Source of the DNA: Owenia fusiformis
Taxonomy: Eukaryota; Annelida; Polychaeta; Sabellida; Oweniidae
Assembly: GCA_903813345.2 (NCBI GenBank)
Contig: CAIIXF020000011.1
Coordinates: 8,330,659-8,394,658 of the forward strand
DNA: 64,000 bases
Direction: 5' to 3'
Part shown: positions 23,401-33,278 of the stretch, in pieces
How positions within the stretch are numbered: position 1 is the stretch's first letter
Layout of the letters: each line of letters opens with the position of its first letter
Program-made: the position numbers and the translations under genes
The notes under the pieces: generated by a model
Database searches by the model: none
What the model was told of the DNA's origin: nothing
Seen by the model: only the letters and a program-made list of their open reading frames with translations

Positions 23401-24205
23401 ACTTACAAATATGAATAATTCCCGTGTTACTAAAAAGATATTTACTTGGTCCAAAAATGTAAGAAAATCCTGGGAATACCAGGTCATTAAGATTTTTGAT
23501 CAAAATGGCTTAACAGATTTCACTGATAAAGAATGTACACAAATCCATGGTACTAAGGCCAAGATTAAAAGTTTTCAAAAGAAACTTATCGATAAACATC
23601 AAATTGATTGGCATATAAACTTATGGAATGACAATAAAAACAAAGAAAATGGTAATAAACTTAGAAGTTATAGACTCCATAAATCTCGTTTTCATACCGA
23701 GGAATATGTTGAGATGTATTTACCTAGGATTTACAGACAAGCTCTGGCAAAACTTAGGTGTGGTGTATTACCTCTGAGGGTAGAAACTGGAAGATATAAT
23801 CCCAAATTAGACCTTCATGACAGAATCTGTTTAATGTGTGATATGCAGGAAGTTGAAAATGAAATACACTTTCTAATAGATTGTCCATTGTATAATGATT
23901 TAAGATATGATGTTTTCACTTACATGTCATCATTGCATCCTTCTTTTGAAAATTCAACAAATTTAGCAAAATATTGTTTAATTATGTGTGATTGCAATGT
24001 TTACATGCTAGCAAAGCTAGTATATTGTATGTTTAAACGACGTAAATTATTTTTATTGTAAATTTTATTCAGTGTCTCATAAGTCGGCAACGGCTGGACG
24101 TGTACATATTATTCTTTTACCTCTACATGTGTATGTATATTTTAATTGTTTTTTAGTGTAAATTGTATACGTGTGACACTTAAATAAACTATTTTAAACT
24201 AAACT
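20491..24205 (+). mobile_element. Second non-LTR retrotransposon, recent-looking, 5'-truncated
   Basis: Contains the 1150-codon ORF at 20609-24061, then a ~140-base 3' UTR ending ATTTTAAACTAAACTA instead of a poly(A). The decayed relative at 51575-54005 ends in the same AAACTAAACTAA. Both 3' UTRs have a small stem at the same place (AGTCGG...CGGCT here, AGCCGG...CCGGCT there), with a C-to-T change that keeps pairing through G-U. The start is set just after the MITE duplication at 20486-20490 and is uncertain. No convincing target duplication was found. ORF1 and the first part of the endonuclease are missing. Confidence 0.75.
20609..24061 (+). CDS. APE-type endonuclease / reverse transcriptase (ORF2), nearly complete
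   Basis: An uninterrupted 1150-codon ORF from ATG 20609 to TAA 24059-24061. The endonuclease spans ~1-235: it begins at the catalytic-glutamate motif (CISES) and includes GDFNSRCGD near 119, DYIIVP and PDHSVL. The N-terminal ~30 residues of the fold are absent; coding-like sequence continues upstream as NPDI but meets a TAG at 20576-20578. The RT spans ~510-800: VDFSKAFDN (motif A near 645), GVKQGCKISPSLFSIYINSL (B), YADD (C near 744) and RPKN. A C-terminal Cys-His knuckle (CLMC...HFLIDC) lies near 1075-1092. All RT catalytic aspartates are present and no frameshift is seen in 3.4 kb, so the copy is young, although the endonuclease is probably not functional. Confidence 0.88.
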   Translation: MCISESFLKYHDVLTIPNYVWYGNNRTNQHHNARRGSGGVGVLIHERVFNIFNIELLDDESEGILWMKLSCKTSDTVICLCSCYLPPKDSTRSIDGEDFYNNLLNKIYIYQNIGFTVICGDFNSRCGDVFDYIAGVDEVPPRNILDYGENSYGVLLTEFLIDSNFVMLNGRKGNSNNFTFIDAMRGKSVIDYIIVPHEQLDLWQDFSVLTISDIINKFNLRIPDKQPDHSVLLCELSLNHVSNVSDAYTYENDNHFDDAKKRYDVRNVPNNFMENDAFNDILNDAILSIENALNVSNDVNNAYCIFENLVLKEMDKNLPAKSKHTCQNKRKKSMYKAYWCKELDNAWEQVCKSEKAYIKCKHGVYQKRALKATYCQDRRYFDRLNRKYKRNYQRKEEMELMNMCNDKYDQKSFWKQIGKIGISENRQNSIPMQVIDSDGQMSTDKNTILNQWEVEFQKLYNQKDNPNYNSEFFHSIQTEYNSMNTDESKDVNPDLNKDISLQEVMSSIKNAKLRKAAGFDRIPAEVIKNRACMTLLHLIIAYSFTHSIVPEQWNMGIINPIPKSGNKDRRVPLNSRGITLISIPCKVYCDIINSRLTDWIEKNGKLVDEQNSFRKERSCQDHLYSLYSIVHNRQLSKLSTFVCFVDFSKAFDNINRQCLFVKLNRMGIKGRIYHAIVSLYENVQCAVRINGTLTNWFPVSKGVKQGCKISPSLFSIYINSLATEIKNLGLGVKYGLNENISLLLYADDIALIAANEFDLQTMLDKLNEWCNNWRIQISTEKTQVLHFRPKNIVQSKFVFLNGLNTISSVNEYQYLGLYLDEHLTFKKAIETLAASASRALGVIIAKFYHKGGFTFDVFTKLYNSLVLPIMTYGSGIWGDKPRGLLNNVQNKAARFFLGVGKYTPNDAVNGDIGWPSFYSVQLKETFRQWCRLTNMNNSRVTKKIFTWSKNVRKSWEYQVIKIFDQNGLTDFTDKECTQIHGTKAKIKSFQKKLIDKHQIDWHINLWNDNKNKENGNKLRSYRLHKSRFHTEEYVEMYLPRIYRQALAKLRCGVLPLRVETGRYNPKLDLHDRICLMCDMQEVENEIHFLIDCPLYNDLRYDVFTYMSSLHPSFENSTNLAKYCLIMCDCNVYMLAKLVYCMFKRRKLFLL

Positions 24206-24636
24206 ATAAATAGGCAGTTTCCTTATTCTTCTCTTGACTTTTTTGACAAAACACTTTTCCCGAAGCTATTAAATGATTAATATATGTAAATGATGCTATG
24301 TATCGGCAACTATTCAGCTTAATTTGTGAGCCTCCAATTTTTGTGAGATTTTTGAAATCTGAACTAGTTTCTACTGCATTGTGGGATTACTGAGTTCCGG
24401 TCTGAAGCTGGGTAAATGTAATACTTTTGATGGCAAAACGAAATTACCTTGTGATATTTACAGAAAATGGCGACTTCCATGAGCTAAATTCGCCATGTCG
24501 AATGTTGCTGTTGTTTCAAATTTGCAAAGGTATAAATTTGTATTTGCTTTTGATAATTTCAAATATTCCCTCCATTTTCTACTTTTTTTATTTGTGATTT
24601 CGTTTTTTTCGTTTCGTTGCACATTTTGATATGTAA

Positions 24637-24673
24637 TACCATGGGCTTTCAACTAGATTGAAAGCCCATGGTA
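24637..24673. repeat. 37-base near-perfect hairpin
   Basis: TACCATGGGCTTTCAA and its exact complement TTGAAAGCCCATGGTA are separated by five bases (CTAGA). It could be the remnant of a foldback element or a cruciform-prone site. No adjacent gene explains it as a terminator. Confidence 0.75.
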
Positions 24674-24779
24674 ATACGCTACTGCGCATGCTCAAAAATT
24701 AAAAATGGAAAAATTATGTATTTGTTATCCGTAGTAAATCTTCGATAAAAGACTAAATAGCGTACAAATAGTATAATAT

Positions 24780-26130
24780 TGATGAAGAACCAGAACAACG
24801 GCAACGCCATAGCGTAGCGAATCCCATCGAACAGAAATGGCTGGCATTTTTACAAACGAAATATATAGCAAATATCATAAAATAACACACATAAGAAAGG
24901 CCACCATTTTCAAAATGGTTGCTCACAAGCTAAGTTGTCATCAGAAGTAATATGCTTTTTTTTATCGTATTCACATACCAAATATGAACAAAATCGCTCC
25001 ACTACTTTTCGAGTTATAGTAAAATACTTTAAAATGGTGGCCATTTTTCAAAATGGCCGCCTTCTACCAAAAGTGTCATTAGACAGTGTTCCATGCTTAT
25101 AGTATTCACATACCAAATATGAACAAAATCGCTCCACTACTTTTCATGTCACTCCAAAAATCGTAAAATAACGAGTAAAGGCCGAGTAAAATACGTTTAA
25201 ATTTTTCAAAATGGCCACCTTTAACCAAAAGTGTCATTAGACAGACAGACATGCTTATAGTATTCACATCCAAAATATGAACAAAATCGAACCACCACTT
25301 TTCGAGTTATATTAAAATACGTTAAAATGGTGGCCATTTTTCAAAATGGCCGCCTTCTACCAAAAGTGTCATTAGACAGTTTACCATGCTTATAGTATTC
25401 ACAAACCAAATATGAACAAAATCGCTCCACTACTTTTTGAGTTATGGTATGAGGTTCCATATCCATCCGCCAAAAGGTATGACTATATAGTCCATTTAAA
25501 AACTCGTGGTATTGTTCTAAATAACGCCATGGTTGGCTTCTAGGGTACCTAGTATGCCACTATTTGGTATCAAAATAAAGAGGAGGAGTTCAACTTTCAT
25601 TTGAATTACGAAAATAGCGATGTAGGTCAAAAATAGTTCCGACATGAGCATGTTTACTACGCGTTTGCCCATCATATCAGAATTGAGGAAGTGGTAGCAA
25701 ACGCGAGTCACAATAAATGGACGCTGATATCTCAAAAAGTAACCCGACTCCCTATAATTTGATGTAGATCAATCGAACCCCTATATGAACAGGTACATTT
25801 TGATATATAACACTATGGGGGGTAAGCGTTTTATAGTTGGTCACGAACGCCATATGTGCAAAGTATTGTTATGAATTTTCAAATTTGGTGTTGGATTACG
25901 GTACTCATACCTTATAGTAAAATATGTTAAAATGGCGGCCATTTTTCAAGATGGCGGCCATTTTTCAAGATGGTGGCCATTTTGAAAACTACCAAAAGTG
26001 TCATTAGACAGTGAGCTATGCTTATAGTATTCACATACCAAATATGAACAAAATTGCTCCACTACTTCTTGAGTTACAACAAAAATCGTAAAATAACGAG
26101 TAAAGGCGGCCATTTTTCAAGATGGCTGCC
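24780..26130 (+). repeat. Element family delta: minisatellite array with AAATGGCGGCCATTTTTCAA units
   Basis: Starts with AACAACGGCAACGCCATAGC and GTAGCGAATCCCATCGAAC, the same head as at 33283. Next come units with TTCACATACCAAATATGAAC at about 24970, 25105, 25263, 25398 and 26030 (steps of 135-158 bp where adjacent). Each also has AAAATGGCGGCCATTTTTCA-type self-complementary words. The array is interrupted at 25447-25918 by another repeat. The matching tail (TATGAACAAAATCGGGCCAACGG then a GACG run) appears at 29065-29185, so the element may originally have extended there. Confidence 0.7.
25447..25918 (-). repeat. ~470-bp interspersed repeat epsilon, copy 1
   Basis: Matches 36686-37152 in opposite orientation across nearly its full length (shared words include GTAACTCGCGTTTGCTACC, ACGCGTAGTAAACATGCTC and ATATAGGGGTTCGATTG, read on the other strand). 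A third, partial copy is at about 27232-27385. A 70-100 codon frame is open in both copies but begins at TTG and contains compensating indels, so I do not call it coding. Confidence 0.7.
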
Positions 26131-26388
26131 ATGTGCGTCTTTAATATCTACATTTCTTGCTTTATCAATGTCCTATATAATTTTTTACATTTAAAACATA
26201 TTGCTATTACAGTTTTACATATTGCACCTAAATTACTGCAAAATCGGCACTAAAATGGCTGCCATTTTGAAATGAGCAGCCATTTTGAAAAACGGCTTTT
26301 GAGCAGAACTTCTACCCCCATATACCCTTTGCATTCGTTTGACTACACTTCTTTAAAGAGCTTCGTCTTCACTCTTTCAAACTACAGT

Positions 26389-26608
26389 ACTGTCAACCCC
26401 CAAAGATTTTCTCGCGGGACAGATTTTTTAGACCCAGTGCCAAAAATTCGCGGGATTTTGCGGGACATCCGCCTAAATTCGCGGGATTTTGCGGGACATT
26501 TAAGGAATTTGCGTGATTGCGCTAATAGGTCGAATTTCGATCAAATTCGCGGGATTTCGCGGGACCATTCGAGGGACAAACACGCTAATGGCGGGACAGT
26601 TAACAGGG
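26389..26608. mobile_element. Possible MITE with CGCGGGA repeats
   Basis: Left ACTGTCAACC and right GACAGTTAACAG are imperfect inverted ends. Between them ATTCGCGGGATTTTGCGGGA-type words recur four or five times. A relative at 28600-28740 ends GGGACACTTGACAGCTCTG. No clear target duplication. The CTGTCAAC ends recall MITE family alpha, so these may be distant relatives. Confidence 0.5.
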
Positions 26609-27383
26609 TAACCACCAAAGACTTCATAGAGGGGCAATTTTTTTTAGACAAAGTGCCCTAAATTTGCAGGATAGGCGAAACATCCACCTAAATTTGTGGG
26701 ATGTCGCAGGACATTCAAGGGATTTGCTTGATTGGGGCTTAAAGTAAAAGTACTCAAATCAAACTTTCAGATACTGATTTATCAAATATAATGCACTTAA
26801 CTTAAGTAAACATCAACACAATTCCACACAATACGCATAAATATTATTAAAGGGGCAACAAGCCCTGAAGAGAGAAAAATCAAATTCTTTTACTTTTTCA
26901 TAGCTATCAAGGCAACATTTGGCTTAACATCTTCTTTGACATACCTATTTTCTTAAAATGTATGGATAAACTATCAATTTCAGCATTAAGAAGTGTAAAT
27001 TCAGTTCAAAGCTTCTACAAAGGGAGTCTCACTTATAGATTTTTAAGATGCACCATTTTGAGGAATATCGGCTGAAATAATGTTCATCCAGGGGGTTTCT
27101 TCGGAATAAAAGTATATGTTAGTCTTGAAGAAATGGCCAAACTTAAATATATTTTGACACTGTTCCATGATCGTTGAATGGCCCCTCTGCACTCATTGTT
27201 GCACCTTTAAACTATCAAGAAACCACACTTGTGAGTACCGTAATCCAACACGAAATTCAAAAATTCTGAACAATACTTTGCACTTATGGCGTTCGTGACA
27301 AACTATGAAACATTTACCCCCCCACCTCCATTGTGTTATAAATTAAAAGGTACCTTTTCATATAGGGGTCCGATGGGGGTCAA

Positions 27384-28545
27384 CCCAGTTGTTCGAAACC
27401 CAATTCTCCGAATCCGAGCAGTTTTCCGAAACCCAGTTGTTCGAAAATAAGGGGATCTTATCTTAAAAATACAATTTCTTTAAGCGAATCTTGTCACAAC
27501 CTCTGCGAGTCACGACAACATAACATTGGAATCACATTGACATCATTCCAAAATTAGGCTAAATATGCAGTCACTACGTTAATTGTTTAATGTTTAGCCT
27601 ACGAAAGTTCATGGGTAACTTGAGAACTACAAAATACAACCAAATACTTTTCGAACGTACATTATATAGCAATATTTCTCATCTAACGTCTTCATAGTTT
27701 TAGGAACGTATTTTAAACGCATGATAGCGAAATATATCAAGATACTATATCTGCCTAATGTAGTTATGTAGTGTTCGCAAAGTTTTGAAACATATTTTAT
27801 CTAGATCCTTCAGAAATTAACTTATCCAATAAATTACTTTACTAGTTCTAGTATCTTGCATGACTCGTTCATAAAATTCTTTAATTCTACCTCGTTCCCA
27901 ATACGTCCTCAGACAGTCAAGAAATTGAAGTCACACCCGTTTGTTTGCGTGACAGAATATGCCACGCAAAATACTTATACGCACTTTCTCTGATTATTGT
28001 CAAGCAAATGCATTTTAGGAGAAGATAATAAAAGCAAATGCTGGAAACGAATGCCGAGAAATAAATCCCAAGTGATTAAGTTTAGAATGTTTTGTTCTTT
28101 GACTATTTGATAAGAGACAGAGACTAAGAAATTAAATGCGACGAAATATTTTGACAACGTAATATGTATACTGTTTTATTTTTAAAGTTCTTATATTATC
28201 TGTTTCAAAATGTTTCATTTTATTTTGCCTATAAAAAAGAGATTGAAGAAGTTAAGATAAACTGTTCCGTAATATATATTGTGTTTTAATAACCGTTTTT
28301 AGGATCACAATGTAAAAAAAATCCCCCGTTCCTGCCATTCTAGTAGCACCATGTAATGGGTGCAATCCTAAGTGGGAGAGAGAGAGAGAGAGATCTATAA
28401 ACATCAGAATGCGTCCATCCCATTAACTTGGCCAAATACATGGCATGAAATTGGCGTAAGCTTAACTTGGTACGTCCCCCTTTCTCTGGTAAAATATGCC
28501 TATATTTTTCGGAGTAATGGGTTTCGGACAACTGGGGTGTACCCT
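27384..28545. mobile_element. ~1.16-kb TIR element (CCCAGTTGTYCGAAACCCA ends)
   Basis: ACCCAGTTGTTCGAAACCCA at the left is mirrored by TGGGTTTCGGACAACTGGG at the right. The match extends about 30 bases (CTCCGAA). The interior is AT-rich, with a degraded family-alpha-like stretch (27917-28065) and a GA dinucleotide run at 28375-28392. No transposase domain recognised and no convincing target duplication, so termini are approximate. Confidence 0.6.
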
Positions 28546-28751
28546 TTAGCTTCTTACACTGTATATCACAAGATAATCACAATTATTTAGCCTCGGGGAT
28601 TGTTACAATTTTGAAAATTCGCGGAGGTCAAAGCCGACATTTGCGGGACTTTGCGGGACATTGCGGGACACGCGAATTAGCCAAATTTTGATCAAATTCG
28701 CGGGATAATCCCGCCATTCGCGGGACACTTGACAGCTCTGAAACTAAAATA

Positions 28752-29052
28752 AACCTGTGAACTCACCGCGCCAATCAGTGTTCGTTGGCCAAATTTGACC
28801 GACGTTCTTTATATGGTCATTCCTTCTGACGTCATCATTGAGCCCGGAATTGACCAATGACATGCTCATATTTAATTAGAACGCATTTGCTGTATGTTTC
28901 TTCAAGCTCGCTGATTGGTGGAAGGTCAGCGCGTAGGTCAAAAGTGATTTACCCATACTGTCACCGGTACCCGTCATGAGGCGGGGCCACTAAACTGTAA
29001 TATGGTCTCTACTAGGCAGAGTGTAGTTTAACTAGACTCTGCATGCAGGGTA
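28752..29052 (+). repeat. ~300-bp promoter-like interspersed repeat, copy 2
   Basis: Matches 17073-17377 from AACCTGTGAACTC to GCATGCAGGGTA. Here the middle contains TGACGTCATC, a perfect CRE-type palindrome (copy 1 has AACATCATC), as well as the CCAAT boxes and the GCAGAGT/ACTCTGC hairpin. No adjoining ORF. Confidence 0.6.
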
Positions 29053-29116
29053 ACCCCCATAAGGTATATGTGTACAAAATATGAACAAAATCGGGCCAAC
29101 GGTATTTGAGTTATTG

Positions 29117-29185
29117 CCCGGGCGGACGGGCGGACGGACGGACGTACGTATGGAGGGACAGACGGACGGAGGCGTTCCCTATATT
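29117..29185 (+). repeat. GACG-rich simple repeat (tail of element family delta)
   Basis: Runs of GGACGGACGGACG followed by GGAGGCGTTCCCTATAT, the tail motif also found at 34065-34140 and, in diverged form, at 57470-57560. Preceded by ATATGAACAAAATCGGGCC at both of the first two places. Confidence 0.75.
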
Positions 29186-29189
29186 TGTG

Positions 29190-30055
29190 GAAACAAACAT
29201 CGTATCAATAATTTCAACTTTCTTTCAACTTGATTTGAAATTCCTCCGAGATACACGATAAGGAATAGGTTTCAAGTGTGGGGGAGAATTGAATAAAAAG
29301 AAGAAAAAACGCCAATTCGACCCCACATTTATGGGGGTACCGTATGACTGGAGGATTTAAATTTTAACCTAGTTTTATGCTGATTTCAGAGGTATTTAAT
29401 TCTGTTCTTCCCTACATTGGAATTGCTGAGGCGCTGCGCCTCCAAACAATTTCAATCAAAGAAATGCGCCTCGTGGTTATTCCTTGCGCCACTAACCTAC
29501 ACGTTGTTTCTCCGCCTCAAAAGATTTAAAATAACAAAAAAATCTTACCGAGCAGTCTGAGTTTTGTTTGGGTCAGGACTCAGGACACGTATGCAGTGTT
29601 TTATCGAACGCATACTTTCTTGCTTCAATTACAGATTAATATGGAAGAAAAGCGAACGTTCGCTATTTCAGTTGACCGATCGCAGATTCATGTCGTTCGT
29701 ATCGTATATGCAGAACTTTACCGAACGCACATTTGACAGATTAACGTGGACGAAACGAATTGTTCGCTATTTCAAACGACCGAACGCCAGTGGGGGAGCT
29801 TTCTTTTAAAATCATGCAGTTTTTCACCAATCTGAGAATTTTTCGCATGATTTTTTGCCAAAATTGTGAAAAAGCCACCCGGGCCCCCTGGAAAAAAGCT
29901 CCCCCTCCTGGTAAAAGCTGGCTACGGGCAAGTAGGCCGACATGTTAACTTATACAGTGTCCTCAAGAAAAAACAGATCGAATTTGTGCTCAATTACCAC
30001 CCTTACATCAAAGCACAATGTCTTATGTACACCAGGTCCGTCCCCAACCTTAGTG
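29190..30055. other. No gene recognised
   Basis: Contains a short palindromic GC-rich stretch (GAGGCGCTGCGCCTC near 29433) and CGAACG-rich words at 29640-29780. ORFs here are short and without domain features. Confidence 0.4.
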
Positions 30056-30059
30056 GGCC

Positions 30060-30325
30060 CAGAATTTAGGTTAGTTTTTGGCTGAGACTAACATAAAATG
30101 ATGGTCTCAGGTTTTTGGGCCCCAAAATTCTGTAAGGCCTTAAAAATGGGCCTTTTTGTTCCCCAAAATTTTGTAGTGCCTCAAAAATTGGGTCATTTAA
30201 GGCATATTTTGGCATTTTTAGTCCTTTTCGACCATTTTATCAAAATAAGCCATAACTTTTCAAAATTTGGGCCAAATTTTTGGCGATAGGGGCCCAAATA
30301 AATTTCCAGACTCAAAGTCTACCCG
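30060..30325 (+). mobile_element. MITE family gamma, degraded copy
   Basis: GGGCCCAGAATTTAGG, GTAAGGCCTTAAAAATGGGC and AGGGGCCCAAATAAATT repeat the interior of family gamma, and the end CCCTTGTTAATCAGA matches the family's CTTGTTGATTCC. Termini and target duplication are not recognisable. Confidence 0.55.
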
Positions 30326-30578
30326 CCCTTGTTAATCAGAAGCACTCGTTGCCATAAGTTGCGCCCTCAAAACCCGGGTTTGCCGTCATCCAAACCCGCC
30401 TTTGCAATAAAACGAACGGTACATTATTTGACTCGTTCGTGTTATTTTCGATGATTTTAAAATCAGAATTTTCATTGCTTTTATTAGAAGGGTTCCTAGT
30501 AATTAACTCTTAACTATGGATATGTTGACTAACTGCAACGGACTTTTAACGAGATGTTTTGCGCATAGGGTTATAAAG

Positions 30579-30911
30579 CTATGGCGGATCCGGGGGGGGG
30601 GGCCCATGGGGCCCGGGCCCCCCCCCCCTAAGGTTGGCCCAGAAAAAAAAAAGTTGGGCTCAAAAAAAAATTTAGGCCAAAAAAGGCCTTAAGGCCCCAA
30701 AAAGTGGGCCTTTTGGTCATTATTGGGCCTTCTAAGGCCTTATTTTTTTAATTTTAGGCCAAATTTTGAAGAAAATGGGCCTCAAATTTTTAAAATTTGG
30801 GCCCACTTTTCAGTTTTAGGGGCCCAAATTTTTTTCCGCGCAAGCGCGGATGGTCTTTCTCTGATCTCAAATTTGGGCCCCCCCCCTTGTTGGTTCCTGG
30901 ATCCGCCACTG
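30579..30911 (+). mobile_element. MITE family gamma, copy B
   Basis: Flanked by TAAAG at 30574-30578 and 30912-30916. Left end CTATGGCGGATCCGGGG; right end CTGGATCCGCCACTG. Interior nearly collinear with copy A (AAAAAGGCCTTAAGGCCCC, AGTGGGCC, CTTGTTGGTTCC). Poly-G and poly-C blocks sit just inside the left end. Non-coding. Confidence 0.83.
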
Positions 30912-30949
30912 TAAAGTGCCCAGTATGATGAACAAGCTCACTGGCGGAT

Positions 30950-31430
30950 CTGGGGGGACAGCCCCCCTTCCAAAAAGCCCCAAATTCACAGGCAATGGAA
31001 CATAGAAATAATCCCACCCCACTCTCTATATATAAGTAAATAAATATTTATTTACTTATATACAGAGAGTGGGGTGATTATTTCTATGTTCCATTGCCTG
31101 TGCCCAAATTAGTGGGCCTTTTTGGGCATTACTGGACCTTTTTAACCTGAACTGTTTTGTCAGCCTTGGAAGTTGCACCCCCACCCCTGCAGAGGCCGAT
31201 CCAGAAATTAACAAGGGGGGGGGGGTGCAAATTTTGAATATGTAAAAAAATTTCTTAGCTTGCGCCCTTAAAACCCAAAATTTGGTCCAATTTTGAAAAA
31301 AAAGTTAAGGCCCATTTTTGATAAATTGGCCAAAAAATGCCAAATTATGCCTAAAAAAACATTTTTAAGGCCTTCCAAAAAGATTTCCAATAAGAAAAAA
31401 ATTCTGAGCCCACCAAAGGGGGTCAGGTCC
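30950..31430. mobile_element. Rearranged family-gamma sequence around a 116-bp palindrome
   Basis: Starts with a clear family-gamma end (CACTGGCGGATCTGGGGGG). After 37 bases it enters the palindrome at 30987-31102, beyond which gamma-type interior (AGTGGGCCTTTTTGGGC) resumes. A further end-like CCGATCCAGAAATTAACAAG occurs at 31197 with a G-run. The pieces look like two or more copies fused or inverted. Confidence 0.5.
30987..31102. repeat. 116-bp near-perfect palindrome
   Basis: The left arm begins CACAGGCAATGGAACATAGA and the right arm ends with its exact complement; the arms meet at AAATAAATATTTATTT with no spacer. I see one mismatch/indel zone (CCCACCCC against GGGGTG) and a TATA length difference. 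Spacer-free palindromes this long are unstable in bacteria and can also arise from assembly of snap-back reads. Confidence 0.85.
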
Positions 31431-33278
31431 TAGTGTTCTTTGAGAGCAATTAGTAAATACATTGACGGGTTTGTGAAATGGATTAATTCTAGCACAATCA
31501 AGTATATCTGTTGACACAATCAAGCACAGCTGCACAATTGTCACAATCAATCTCTATCTAAAATTACTATATCATGTCATGTCATATCATGATCAAATCC
31601 CTTCAAGAGATCTTTTTATTGGGTCTAGTAATGCAAATGAGGAGTTGTACATTTAAAATTGAATCATGTTTAATCATGTTAATGGGAATGAATTGAAGAG
31701 ATGAAGAGAACATTAACAAGTAAATACAATATCAAGTCATTTGGGAGTTGAACCCAAACCAAAGAATATTACTTCCTTGGTGAAGCCCACACAACTTTGA
31801 ACAATATTGTATAAACACATTTATGTTCATTTTTGACAAAACTTGCCCTCTGCTTTTACAAGGACTTGGGACCTTCTAGCTAGGCTAGGTAGCATTACAA
31901 GTTTGTCGGTCTTCACTGTTCACTAAACTTGGACACTCGATCGCTTAGCGGCTTTGCCCTCCATCTTGTTCTTCTCCACTCTTTTGCTATAGGATTTTGT
32001 ACTCCTGGGTATGCGACTTCAGGAACAAAGGCCAGATTAACCAGGAAACAGCTAGTCCCTAGTAGGAGCAATCATAACGTACCTTGGAGTGGGATCTGGA
32101 GGAGCACTTGCACTGGAGGTGAATGGTTAGAATTTCAGGAAGAATCCTCCTCTTCACTCGTGACACTCCTTCACCAGCTGTGTTCTTGGGTAGATCGAAC
32201 ATGCGGGGATCATCCACGCTGGCTGAGGGCAGTGCTGCCACCTTCTTGTCCTTCGGGAGGGGTTCTGCTGATGAAGCACTTGCACTTGACAGGGGTATCC
32301 TATCCTAGGGTGTTTCACCAGTTTCAACTATTTTTTCAAATCAAGATTGAGTTTTGCCCAGTTGGTCTCTTGATAAAGGAAAACAAGCACAAAAAATTCA
32401 GTCAAATCCATTGGGGTTTAGACCTCCCCCTACCGCATATTGTAACACTCATTTACTACCATGTTAATAATATTGTCTGAAAATTGCAGAAAGTGCCATT
32501 CTCATCATGTTTGAGACCCATTTTATACCAAAGGCACTAGAATGATTTGCATGAAATTAATTTAGAATGTTGTTCAATATGTGTTTGAGCCATGGTAAAA
32601 CATAGGAGATGGTACTCTGCCTCATTTCTGAGAAAATGATTGTTAAGCATTGATTCATAAAAATGTGCTATACATCAAGGTTGCCAACTTGCGTCAGTAT
32701 TTCAGCAAGATTCAGGCATTGATAGAATGAATTCTAGAGGACCTATATGATCCTCAAAGTTACAGATGCAACAGATCAGGCTATCGGGTTTTACCTCCTA
32801 ACAGCTCAGGAGCAGTCTCTCTCATTTTCAGGGGAGCATAATTCGACAAGAAAAACAGCAACTCCACGGAGTAGCAAATCCTACCGAACAAAACACATTT
32901 TGATAATTAGTGGCCATCTTGAACAGAGTATATCAGGTTCTAAATTTTAAACTACTGTTGAGTAGATATGGCCCACACTGTATTTCAAGCTATGGCAGGT
33001 GGTGGGAGGTCAACAGTAATTTCAACCTTGTTTACATACCTGTGTCCTTCCTGAGAGGGGTGAACTATTTCTGGAGCTATTTCTACATCAAACACATTAA
33101 GCCTAAACTAGCCAACTGCACTTTGCAGCAAAGTGTCTTAGTGGAAGGATGGCTAGATGAGATTGCTGCATGGACCCTGTGCTCATTCCACCTTGCTAAA
33201 CCTTCCGGAAATGCAAGGCACTGGCCCTGGTTCCTTAAAGTAAAGTTCAATCATTTTTAAACATTTTAATAATAATAT

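Noticed and set aside
25517-25735. Conserved 72/98-codon frame shared with 36868-37164
   Set aside because: Both begin at TTG, and conservation is explained by the interspersed repeat; indels between copies compensate but only two copies are available.
26272-26661. 129-codon plus-strand ORF rich in RDIR/SRDF
   Set aside because: Reads through repeated CGCGGGA words of a MITE-like repeat.
31929-32480. 183-codon plus-strand ORF
   Set aside because: Starts at TTG, no domain; it is mostly antisense to the better-supported minus-strand exon 32083-32304.
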